Positions 25,791 through 36,569 of a DNA stretch of 64,000 nt are shown here, piece by piece. This stretch comes from Acanthornis magna. Its lineage: Eukaryota; Chordata; Aves; Passeriformes; Acanthizidae. Made by a program: the position numbers and the translations under genes. Under the pieces are notes generated by a model, which was given only the letters and a program-made list of their open reading frames with translations, did not search any database and was not told the origin of the DNA. The stretch lies in contig JAWUZG010000159.1 of assembly GCA_036785705.1 (NCBI GenBank), positions 5,580,001 to 5,644,000 of the forward strand, read 5' to 3'. Positions within the stretch are counted from its first letter, which is position 1, and each line of letters starts with the position of its first letter.

Positions 25791-27932
25791 AAATGCTTTA
25801 AATGCACTCATTTCAGCATGGTAGAAATGTTTCTTATCCCTGATAGGGTGGAATGGGATTTTCCAGAAGGCTCTGGGATGAAGAACATCTGACCTAGGTT
25901 CTTGCAACCTTTCACTTGGGCTCATCCCTCTCCCCAAAAAACACCTTTGACCTGCTTGTCTCCTCTCCTGGTTGTGCTGGAAGTTAGAGAGACATTAAAT
26001 GAGCTAAAGGGGCAGAGGGGGAAGAGGTATCCTTTTGGGAATAAAGGAGGGGCACATAAGCAACCCAACTCAGCAGGGTTAATCTGACCTCACCCCACAT
26101 TTGGGTGGGAAATATTCATCTGACAACAGATATTTATTATTCCACATAGATGTTTGCAATGACATATGAGCCACCACTGCTGTCCTTTTGCACAAACCCT
26201 GTTGGGCCAGGCACTGCACTGGTGCAGAGAAAAAGCTCTCCCTGCCCTGAGGAGGTCCCAGACTCACAAGGTAATTACTTCTCTTTGTCCATTAATTTCC
26301 TCCCCCGGATTTAAAGTGCAACGACAAATAAATGATTTTAAGTAACCTCTTGAGATAGATGTGTTGCCAGCAGGCACTGACCCGCCTTGGGTAATGGAAG
26401 CCTGGGGGATTCACAGATTTGGAAAGCTGCAGCGTGGCTTTTCTAAAATGACACAGATTAAGATATTCTAGAGATTATCTTCTAAAAACATGGTGGTCAA
26501 AGGCTTAATGACTTAAATAGTGGTCAAATGTCTCCTCGTTATCAATTGTCTATTGCCAGCTAAACTGCATTAATGAAAGTCTCCTGATAAAAGCTGCCTT
26601 ATCCGCCGGAACTGAGATACGCAGCCTAATGTGCTCCAGCAAGGCTGGAGGAAATGCTCCTTTCAGCAGCAAAGGAGACGAGGTGTCGCTTTCCTGAATT
26701 AGGCTGAGTCAAATGGAGGGGCAGGCCCTCCAGAAAAAAGCAATTTCTTTCACCTTTTGTGTCAAAGGGCTGCTTTATCCGTGTGTCAGAAAGGATTCTG
26801 GCTGCCTTGCAGGAGCTGAGAGTCCAACCAAGCACACCTTGCTGGCCTTTTGCAGTGGCTGGGGCTGGAGGCAGCATCACTGCACCCTGAGGGGATGGCC
26901 CAGCACATCCCTCTGCCAGAACCACTCGCTTCCTTGGAGAAAATGGGCTGGAAATGGTATTTAACATTGTTGATGACAATTTTTCCAGATTTATTACCTG
27001 TTTTTTGTTCACTGTTTGGCTGCCTGCTCCCCCTCCATCTGCCAGCCCTGTAATCCACCTCCTCTTATCTCAGCACAGTTCTCTCCACCTCTTGCTCATT
27101 TTCATTTTATTGCCTAGCTAATCTCATCCTCCTGCTTCTCCTGACACTGCTCCCTCCTCCCCATCTGTGGAGATTAAATCACTGCTCCTTTTGTCTGATG
27201 CCACTCAACATTCCCCCATTTCACTCAGGCTTTGGGACGCTTCCAGGCACTTTTGCTGTTGTTGCACACATCCGTTTTCCTGGCACAAAAAGGCCCAGCA
27301 GCATCTGATGGGAGCGTTATCGAGTCCTCGTTTCAACCAGTTCCCAGAGATGTCCTGAATCTGCAACGGAGCCGAGCTCAGCCTGCCCAGGGCAGCAGAG
27401 CCAGGTGTGTGTCTGGAGCTCCAGGACCATCAGCAGGATGCTCTGACAGAGCCTGGCACCTGAACATTAGCTGAGAAAAATCTAGACCAAAGGTGTGGGC
27501 TAAGAAACCTCCCAGCTCTCAAAATGTGAAGTTTTGGAAGTGGTTTCTCATCTTGTTGGTGATGTATCAGTGTAGGTCAACCATCTTCCCTATTTACAGC
27601 TTGTCAGTGCTCATGGCCTCAACAGTTTAATTCTAATTAAGAATTAAATTCTGAGAGCTGCTGAGGGTTTTGGGTCAAGGTTGAAGCAGCCTCCCTGTCC
27701 AAGGGTGTTTAGTGCACCCTGGTGTGGGGTCACAGCCATGGATGGGGTGTTTGATTTTCACACCGTGTGTTTCTGGCACCTTCCACCTTCCTGCAGTGCT
27801 GGGGGCTCTCGGCAGCTCTTCCTCACCTGTGTGACTGTGCAGGGCCTCTGACTGCAGTGCTGGCTCAGAACTGGGACCAGCAGAGCCTCTGACTCCCCGG
27901 CAAGCCCCAGACTATTTCGGACTGTGTTTCAG
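25791..27932. other. Noncoding, no gene recognised
   Basis: Unique sequence. The AT-rich part at 26450-26620 has many developmental-factor-like cores (TTATC, TTAATG, TCAATTG) and could be a conserved noncoding element, but conservation cannot be judged here. No gene was recognised. Confidence 0.5.
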
Positions 27933-27988
27933 GGTCCACATTCCCCGGCAGGACTCCTCGCAGCTGCCACTCTCTGCTCCTCCCTGCG
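27933..27988 (+). other. Candidate small exon, 56 nt
   Basis: The acceptor TCGGACTGTGTTTCAG ends at 27932 and the donor TGCG|GTGAGT lies at 27989. One frame is open (STFPGRTPRSCHSLLLPA). It is short and its family is unknown, so it is weak evidence alone. Confidence 0.14.
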
Positions 27989-30508
27989 GTGAGTGCCCCA
28001 GCGTGTTTGCTGCCAGAACAAGTCCTAAAGTCTTGATTCAAATAATCCCACTCTAAATATATGGGAAACAGTCCCCTTAGCAAGGACCGCTGCTGTCTGG
28101 CCTTAATCATTGAGTTTAGATGTTAATTTTAATTCTGTTTGGGTTGCATCCCTTGCCTCAATCTCAATGACAACCATGGTACATTTGCTATATCTCCCCT
28201 CACTACCTTTATCTGCCAACATATTTTAAATAAGTTTAAAGAGTACAGGAGCTAAAAAGAAAGAAACCAGGCAGCTTCAGATGAAAGCCAGCAGCATGCC
28301 TTTAAAAATAGAGCAGCAGCCCTGAGCGAGGTGCCGAGCAAGTGGGTGCACGGGCGGGGAGCGGCAGAGGCTCTGTTTAAACAGAAGGTAAATAAGTGGC
28401 TGGGGGAGCTGCAGTTCATCTTGTTCCCTTACGTGTTGCCCAGATAATGCAGCATATCTTCAGGCAGGCTGGTTCTAAAAATGGCCACGGCTCTTGGGTT
28501 TCGCTGGGTGACGCTCAGGCTGTCCGACCGTCTCTGGTGAAGCCTCCGTGGGAGCAGTGCGAGGGCGTGCCAGGGAAATGGCATTTGGTGCTTCAAAACC
28601 AGCAGCGCTGCTCAGCTCTCGGCACTGGGGCTTTATGAAGAAGACTTTTGCAGTGAAGGTTGTGTGACTTTATACCATGGTGCCTAATGCAAAAGTTGGT
28701 GTCTGTAAATCCCTGGGGTCAGGCAGTGTTTTGTTAAAATTCCCTTTCCTGCTGTGGTTGACCTGTGAAAACAACAATCATCTGACAGTGACAGCAGCAC
28801 TTAATTAGTGATTCATGGTTAGAATGGGCTGTCCAGTGAGTAATTTCACAGGAGCAGAGTTTAGGATTGAAGCTACTTTAATATAACAATTGTCTTGAAA
28901 GCCTCCTTGGCATTTTAATGGTGTTTTTCTTTGGTCTAAATATATATGAGAAGTTGAGAGGATGTTTAAATCTGAGCAGGGTATAAAAGGGACCAAGAGA
29001 AAGACTCAAAGGTTTCATCCAAGCTCCACACGGTTGTGTGAGCCACTGGCTTCCCTAGCCAGGACATCACCCCAGGGATGCACCATTCCCCTCACTGCTC
29101 CAGCAGATGACTATTGGTATCTTTACCTTCCTTGTCTCCCTTCTCTCTCCTGCCTAGCTGAGCTCAGCTCAGCTGTGCAAAGGACAAGAATTTGTGACCC
29201 TTCGGTGGCTGCAGCAATGCCCAACCAGCCCTTCCCTGCTCCCAGGGAGACTGTGTTTGAATTGGGCATGTGCTGCTCACTGGAATGGAGAATTCTCCAC
29301 TTCTTTCTAAATGAGCTTTCTCAGGCTGTCCTTGTTCAGCAAATTCAGGAGAGAAAGGGCAGCAGCACCCCTTGGCCAGACCATGGCAAGCACTTATGTT
29401 CTCCTACAGGAGCAGGCAGAGTGCAGCCTTCCCCATGGCAATAGAGTGATCCTCTGTTGGGTGAATTGTTGCTTACAAGGTTAATTAGCTGTAGAAAATG
29501 AGCTAGAATACTTGGGAGTAATGAATCATAATGAGCCGTTATATTTGAGGAGTGACAAATTAAATTCATGTGTGTTTTGGACTACTTGTTTTAGTCAGAA
29601 TGGAAAATAGTGCTCTGCTTTCTTCTGCTGTTCTGCTTTTGCGTCAAGATGTCAGGAAACAAATCAATATGGCCAGGGTTTGTAAAGTCTGGCAGTGCTT
29701 GATTGCACAAAATTTAATCTCTCTCCTGGGTCCTTGAGCTGGGCTAGGAGCAGGAGCTCCTCTGGAATAATTCTTTTGCCCCCACCTTCTACAAGAGGCA
29801 TTTTGATCCATTACTGAGAAAACACAAAACATCTCCTAAGCTGAAAGAGGGAAAAAAAAGTTGTGTTGTCCTAATAGCGTGAGTGGCAGTGTCCTCTGGC
29901 TGCTGCGATTGAGGTGTGGCACCCTCATCTAGGGAAGAACATTGAATTACAGCTCCACCTCCCACACCAAAGTGAGTAAGGGACCTCTTGGTAGCAAGGT
30001 TCGTGAGATCCTTGAGTTCCTGCTGTCCCCAGAAGATTCTCTGGAGATTTTCCGTGGAATTAGACCAAGCAACACAGCAAGCTAAGGGGCAGACAGGCAT
30101 TGTAACCCCTGAAATACCTGGAAAGTAAGGATAAGTGAGCTGCTCCTACCTGGAAGATAACTGCTGGAATCTCCGTGCAAGATGAAGGACACTGTGAAAA
30201 AGAGCATCTCGATGAGAAGAATTTATTCTTAGTCCCCTACAAGAATTATAGCATGTCCTTGGGTGAGCTGAAGCCTGGCACGAGCTGTTGTGCTTGATTT
30301 GGGTTTTTTTGGTGAGGTACCAAGGTTCAGCTGGTTCAGGGCTGGAGGAGCTGTGAGCAGTGGGAGGATTTGAATTCACAGCCTTTCTTTTAAATAGATC
30401 AGTGGTTCCAAGGGGCAAGTGGGACTGCTGCAGTGATTAAGTTCTTTGCTGGATTGATGCCTCTGGAAGTGTTTGGAGAGATCTGACAAATCTTTCTGTC
30501 TGCTGCAG
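27989..30508. other. Noncoding, no gene recognised
   Basis: Unique sequence of mixed composition. An open stretch of 160 codons at 28962-29444 has no recognisable domain and no supporting splice or codon signal. Nothing else was identified. Confidence 0.55.
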
Positions 30509-30599
30509 GTTCCCATGGCGTTAGCTGTTTGTCACCACTGGGAGAAAGGATTTTCCACACTCACAGAACAAAAAGAACTTCGGGGCTCAAGGACAGAAG
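30509..30599 (+). other. Candidate exon, 91 nt, with in-frame ATG
   Basis: A strong acceptor (TCTTTCTGTCTGCTGCAG) ends at 30508 and a good donor, AGAAG|GTACG, lies at 30600. The first frame is open for all 30 codons and contains an ATG as the third codon (MALAVCHHWEKGFSTLTEQK and onward). It ends with one spare base. If spliced to the acceptor at 32362 it would read E-G-F-stop, giving a peptide of about 30 residues. That length fits a noncoding RNA or microprotein better than a classical protein. No homologue is recognised. Confidence 0.3.
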
Positions 30600-32362
30600 G
30601 TACGAACTGACATTTAGTATTGCTACTAATTATATATCAAAACCTAACGTAAGTTGGGACTAAATTAGTGCATTTCTCCAGATGTTTTCACAGTTGCCCT
30701 GCCTGCAGCCCTGTGGGTTTTGCTCTGAGTTTTTAAGCACTCATACTGGTCCTTCTCATCTCCACTGACGTGGCTGGTCCTGCCATGGTCCGGTGCAAAC
30801 TCCCACTTACCCAACACTATAGAGGCACCACTGACTCAAAGTGGAAATTCTTCTTGGGTGCAGAGCTCTTTCAGGACCCATGGACCTGGCCCTGTGCTTG
30901 GAGATGTGGCTCCATATACAATATCTTCTGTGAAAGCAGCTATTCTTGCTCTTGCCAAGCTGCTCTGAAGACCCATACAATGATGTTAATTGTAAGCCAC
31001 AAGCTGGCTCTTATCTTTGAATTGTTTTTCTCTGACAATTTTAAGAAGAGCTCAGCATGTTCTCAGTAGGAGCTGATAGATGCTGAGCACTTCTGAAACC
31101 CTGCCAACTTCATTTAGGCTCCTAAACGGGAACTGAGTGCTTCTGAACATATGATCCTAAGGGTGCATTTCATAACTCTACAGCTCTGTCCATATCATTC
31201 CTTTCCTCTCTCCCTGTCCCCAGAATGCTCCTGGCAGCAGCAATAACACCAGGAGCACCAGGCTAGTCAAGGCTTGAGTGATGTCTCAGTTAAGTTGTCA
31301 GCTCAAGCCACACTGAGCAGAATTAAATGACAGCAGTTAAAAGGTGCCTGTCTGTAGTAAAATCCCCAATCATCACTACCAGCAGAGCAAATATATTTGA
31401 GAATTTGAGATAGCTGTACTGGATTTACATATACATACATACATACATATATATATATAAAAACATGACTCTAGTGCAAATTCTGCCTTGTTTTTCAGAG
31501 TATTTCGTTCCATGTTTCAGGCCATGCACACTGTACTTGACAATGCTCTGCCTCTCAACTTCAGAATTCAAATTTTCTCCTAAGCAGGTTCTTGGGGCAG
31601 GTATAGTGAATATTTTGCAGTGTTCGTGGGGCAGAGGAGGAGGACAGACAGGCCTTTAAACGGAATCTTTTCCAGCAGAGTTAGTGCATGGACAGCATCT
31701 GTTTTGATGCTGTGAGGCTGACATCCTCTCCTAGCAGACTTGGCAGCGAGCGGAAGGACCACATGTCAAAAAATCTGGGGGGCCCACGCGCTGTGGACAA
31801 AAGTATGGCAGAGAATTTAAACATCAGTGAGTGGAGTGATGCTGGAGGGCTGGCGGGGAGCGATTAGCGCAGTGCTCTGGAATGTGGCGTTTCAATAGCG
31901 CTCCAGAAGGCTCTGCAGCCCCATTGACTTCTGCAGCGTCAGGAGAGAGCCGTGGGGATGGGACCGTGCGGGGCTGGGTGTGCAGCCATGGCAGAGCCCC
32001 TGCTCTGCTCACCCTGCCCCTCCTGCTGCCCTTGGGGCTTCCTTAGCTCCTCAGGAATCAGGGGGCACAAGGTGCCCTGCCAGAGCCCCCCTGACAGTCC
32101 TGGCAGTGTCAGCCTTTGTTTGCCCTGGGCCAATGTACCAAAGGCCACCTGGGGCCATGGTCCAGCTGTTGCCAGCTGTGCACTGGGGTGGGGTTTGCAT
32201 GTTTTTCTCACGTGTGTCAGTGTGAGGTTTGGGTGGGTTTTTTCCACTGGTTTTGGTCACTTTGGGAATGCACCCAGCAGGACTAAGCAAGTGTCTGTGT
32301 TCACATTCATTTGTTTCATTTTGTTTTCTTTAAATTTTCCTTTTTTTTCTTCCCCACTTCAG
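30600..32362 (+). other. Possible intron between candidate exons; otherwise noncoding
   Basis: It begins GTACG and ends with a very long pyrimidine tract (CTTTTTTTTCTTCCCCACTTCAG region). It holds the (CATA)n/(TA)n tract at 31426-31460 and no other recognised feature. A 147-codon plus-strand open stretch at 31952-32395 has no recognised domain. Confidence 0.25.
31426..31460. repeat. (CATA)n/(TA)n microsatellite
   Basis: Tandem ACAT units pass into TA dinucleotides. This is simple sequence, probably length-polymorphic. Confidence 0.9.
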
Positions 32363-32425
32363 GTTTCTAGGTATGTAAATCCAAGCATGGAATGAATTAA
32401 AAATAAAGCTGGGTAGAAGGCCTGG
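32363..32425 (+). other. Candidate terminal exon with AATAAA
   Basis: The acceptor ending at 32362 is one of the strongest in the window: T-rich for over 20 bases, then CACTTCAG. AATAAA lies 40 bases later at 32402-32407, within normal range for a short last exon. The 3' end at 32425 is estimated from the usual 10-30 base spacing. A GTATGT donor-like site only 8 bases in makes an internal exon unlikely. It pairs naturally with the candidate exon at 30509. Confidence 0.25.
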
Positions 32426-34887
32426 CGGATGTGAACACATACATTTTCAGTTGAGGTGGGAGAAGAACGCACTCATTCAAGCCCTCATCTAGGGCAGGGA
32501 ATTCCCTGGCTTTTGTCTAAATATGGCATGCGAGAGCAGAGCACAAGCAATGCAATGCTTCACTGAGTATTGTTTAAAAGGAAGCTTGGCACCGGCCAGC
32601 AAGTAGGATTCTTGTGAAAACATGGCACAAGGAGTTGTTTGACAGATTATGACATAGCAAAGTCTTTACAAGAGGCTAAAAAAAAAAAAAAAAATAAAGA
32701 AGGAGAAGGAAAAGAGAGAAACTGCAGAGTGCATGAAGCCAAAAGTATATTATTTGCCCAGGAAGATTGCAGAATAAAAGGTACTTTGCACTGAGTCATA
32801 CCCTGCATGATCCGTGGCTCTGATTCTATCAGTGATCCATGGCCCTGAGTTAAAAATCTTCTCCTAAGTGATTGTTGTCATTCTTCCAGGAGAGGATATG
32901 AAGAGCAGTGAGAGCTGGGGAAGAGACTGCTGTGGGTTGAACCCACTGGCCAGAGGCTCCATCCCAGACTCTCCAGGATGGATGGACCTGTCCTCCACCA
33001 TGCCGTGCTCCACCCTGCAGGTGGTGGCACCTCACCAGCAGACCTTGGGATGCTGCACTCAGTCCCGAGCAGTCCTGTGGTTTGTGTAGGTGTCTCCTTC
33101 TTGCAAAGCTAATGCTGAGCTGTGGCTTTGAATTCCTGTTGCAGCAGTGCTCCCTGCCTGGAAGGAAACCCTTCTCCCTCTGCCTCTGCTGCATCTGGAG
33201 ACACTGTGAGAACCTTGGAGCACCAAGGCCTTTGGACATCTCAGCAGTGGAGAATTTTGTCTCTAAAATTCCTGGTCCATTTTTTAAATATGGCCATTAT
33301 GTGAGTGTGCTTTGAGGGAGTGAAAACTTTTCCGGAACTCAGCACTTCTGGAGGTCTCAAAAGTGGACACATGACGCGATGATTTGACTACTGAGAGTAG
33401 CTACTGAACAGTCTGTGTGGCTCATACAGAGGAGGACTTGGCTCAGTCTTCCCTAAATTTGTCTTGAATGCAACATCCACGCTTGATCATAGCTGGAGCT
33501 TCCTCTCATCCAAGATAAGTCACTCTTCTCCTGGTTGGTTGATTGGTTGGTTGGTTGGTTGGATGGTGTCTTGCAATGTAACCTAGAATGATAGGAGTAG
33601 TCTGTAATTAGCACATGACCTCAGGCAGTTTTGCTGTTCCTGAAATGCAAGGCCTGCATTGTTCTGCTGCAATAGGGTTGGTTTGGAGAGGCCTTTCACT
33701 GCTCTGCATTTGTACTTGTGTTAGTGAAAGCTGCTCCCTAGCAGTGGTCAGGTACGAGTCAGAAACCAGGAGTCCAGATCCACTCCTGGGGACATCTTCC
33801 ATTGGAACCAAAGGTTAATCCATCCCATGTTGCCCATGAGATGCACTCTGTGGCAAAGTAATGAAGCCCAGGAGTTGCTGTCTCATCTTAGTGAAGCTCG
33901 GGGGAGAGCGAAGGCACGGGAGCACTCCCCCACCCTTTTTGAGCATTTCGGTTGATGTTGTTAATTGTAGTGGAGCTGCTGCAAACAGTTCAGAAAGCAA
34001 ATATTTGATGTCCCAATCCAGCAGAAAATAAGTGGAAGAAACAAGCACCTGCCACTCACTCGGTCACCTCTACAAAACCAGGCTGGGGCTGGGAATCAAC
34101 AGCAACAATGCTGAGCTTTTGTAGTGAGTTCTCTCTGAACAAGAGCTGTGCTGGGAGAGCAAACAACACCTGGAGGAGCTGGGCATGGGCTGAAAGGGAG
34201 CAGGGCCGGTGGGCAGAGCTGTTTGTGCTCCAGGGTGGGGCTGCTGGCACGGGCAGCAGGAGGAGGATGCCTCCACCAGCCTGAGTAGGGCGGGAGGAGA
34301 GCAGGCGAGTGCCACCGTGCCCTGCCCGGCCCGAGGGACAGCAGCTCCGCTGTGCTGTGCCTGCCAGGGAGAGCCCTGGGGAGGAACTGCCCCAGCCCCT
34401 CCTGCTCTTGGCTGGGGTCACACCAGAGCACAAATCACAGGGTTGGCTCTGGCGCTGGGACATCGCTTGCCTGGCAGAGCACAGATCCGTCACCGCTCAC
34501 ACCTCTGCCCAAGCTGAATTCCCGAAGGAAACCTGCATCCCTCTGCCCTAACTGGGAAGCAGGAGGATGGCAAGTTACCCGCTCTGGCTGGGCCCAAATT
34601 CCCCATGACCAAGTGATATGCATTTGGGTGCTGGGGTTTTTTTCTTAATATTATTTTTTGTTGTTGTTTTTAGCCTTCTAAAAACAAGCTTTGGATTCGT
34701 CAGCTGGAAGTGACCTCATTGCAATACAGATTTGCTTTCCTGGGAAACTAAACTTCTGTTGTAATCATGGGAAAGTCTCACCTTCCCTTTTTTATATTCC
34801 TTTAACCAAGTTTCTATTAAAATTAGATCGGCAGGCCAACAACTCAGAAGCAAAGACACAAAAGAAAAACCTTTGTTGCTATTAGGT
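32426..34887. other. Noncoding, no gene recognised
   Basis: Mixed composition. There is an A-rich run near 32680-32697, a (TTGG)n tract at 33532-33566 and GC-rich unique DNA around 34100-34500 with many overlapping ORFs but no family features. No gene was recognised. Confidence 0.55.
33532..33566. repeat. (TTGG)n microsatellite
   Basis: About eight TGGT units with one GATT interruption. Simple sequence. Confidence 0.9.
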
Positions 34888-34973
34888 TTTCTATTCTATT
34901 TTCTATTCTATTCTATTCTATTCTATTCTATTCTATTCTATTCTATTCTATTCTATTCTGTTCTATTCTATTA
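34888..34973. repeat. (TTCTA)n pentanucleotide microsatellite
   Basis: About 17 tandem TTCTA (equivalently ATTCT) units with small interruptions (TTTTC near the start, one TTCTG). The same motif expands at the human ATXN10 locus and is known to unpair easily. Nothing suggests a gene here. Confidence 0.95.
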
Positions 34974-36286
34974 ATTTTCTTACCCATCTCATGATTTTGT
35001 GGAGGTGGCAAATGATTTTTGGATATTTAATTAACCATATCCAAATCTACAGAGAAAGATACATTTTACCAATACAGAAGTCCGTTTGTCCCACTGCCAG
35101 CAAAAAACAGAGGCAAACCACAACAATCAATTATTACCCTATCTTTTGTAGTTTTCTTTGAGCTGCAGCACTCTCTGCTCACTCCTACTCTTTTTCTACC
35201 TCTTACAAATCCTTTGCCTGAGTGGAAGCCCAGCTCAGCAACCCCAGCGCAGTATCACTGCACTGAGTGAGGACGGCCTTGGCTCCCCTTCAAAGGGAGC
35301 TTTTATCGAGTGTTTAGTGTGATGTGACAAAGCAGGGAAGTGTGCCATGGATGTGGTGATTCCAAATCCCCTCCTTCTACCTTGATTAAACTTGAGGGCA
35401 ATTACCCTTGCCAGGGTGATGAGCGCTGCCAATGTGCATCTTGTTTACAGCTGTGCTCAGTTTTTTTTTACGTTGTTTTCCCATTTTGCACTAGGACAAA
35501 AAGGTTCTGCTTTATGCCCTGGATAAAATCCATTTAAAATACCAAGTTTCTCCTAATTTGCCACAGGAACCATGGGATTCAGGATGTTGTGTTTCAGGCT
35601 GGCAGAGTTGCTCACATGTGCTAAGTGATGCCCAGGCCCCAGGAGACCTGCAAGGTCCTGCTGTCAGTGCAGGGAAGCTTTGGATGGGGCCAGGAGAAAC
35701 TAAAAAGATTTATTCTGGGACTATTTTATTGTGCTTGGAGCAAGCATTTACTGTCTGGTGTGAGTGGGCTTTAGACACGGCTGTAAATTCCAGCTGAAAA
35801 TTTCACAGCATTTGCCATTCCGTTTTGCCTTATTTTATTTTCTGTGTTTCATTTTAATTTCTAGATTCTGCTTCATTCTGAATGCTGATGAATTTAGATC
35901 ATGGAATCACAGCCTTATTTGAAAAAAAAAAAAAAAAACCAACAACCACGCCACATTTTGGCAAAAGATATTTGCCAAAACATTTTTATTTTACCAATTT
36001 CCCAGTTGCCTATAGCAGTCACTTTAAAAATGGCTGCATCTAACTAATTTTACTTGAAAATACCTGTTTCTTTTTTCTCTCTATTCCTTTTTCTTCCTTC
36101 ACAAGAACCAGGCCAGATTTCAGAGAAACTTTAACAGGAAAAATGCACATCAGCATCCTGAGATATTTCCATGTTTGGCTTTGAATCTGTCCATTTATGG
36201 GGAGAAAAAGTATGTTCTGAATTTTTGAGTTCAGAGACTTTGTAATTCGGTGGTTTTGCCTCGCAGGTTGGGCAGAAAGCACTGAG
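34974..36286. other. Noncoding, no gene recognised
   Basis: Unique AT-rich sequence with an A-run near 35921-35938. It is preceded by ATCATGGAATCACAG, which faintly recalls a CR1 terminus but is too short to call. No gene was recognised. Confidence 0.55.
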
Positions 36287-36569
36287 GACAGGTGTTGCTG
36301 AGAGCTCGTAGGTAAATCGAGGCAGACGGAGCACCGACGGAAGTAGCAAGAGAGATTTTATTGAATTTTCTTGTCTTATAGAGGCATTAAGAGTCTAGCA
36401 GTGATTGTTTCATAGCCATCCACCCCCTGGGGCAATTGGCTGAACCCTTATAGCACCCAGTACCAAAACAAAGATGAGAAAGAGCAAGAAGAATTCAGCT
36501 TATCTTTATTCCCCATATGATTCATGAGAAAGAAGAGAGAAATCTTAGAATAGTGCATCCACAGACAGG
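36287..36569 (-). mobile_element. Solo LTR of an endogenous retrovirus with 6-bp target duplication
   Basis: The element itself is 36293-36563 (271 bp). On the plus strand it starts TGTTGC and ends CCACA, so it has the TG...CA ends of an LTR on either strand. GACAGG flanks it directly on both sides (36287-36292 and 36564-36569), a 6-bp target-site duplication typical of class II (ERVK-like) avian retroviruses. Read on the minus strand it begins TGTGGATG. It has a TATAAG box at 36380-36375 and AATAAA at 36362-36357, then a GC-richer U5-like part ending CAGCAACA. No internal retroviral genes adjoin it, so it is a solo LTR left by recombination. Orientation rests on the TATA/AATAAA order. The specific family cannot be named. 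Confidence 0.82.
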
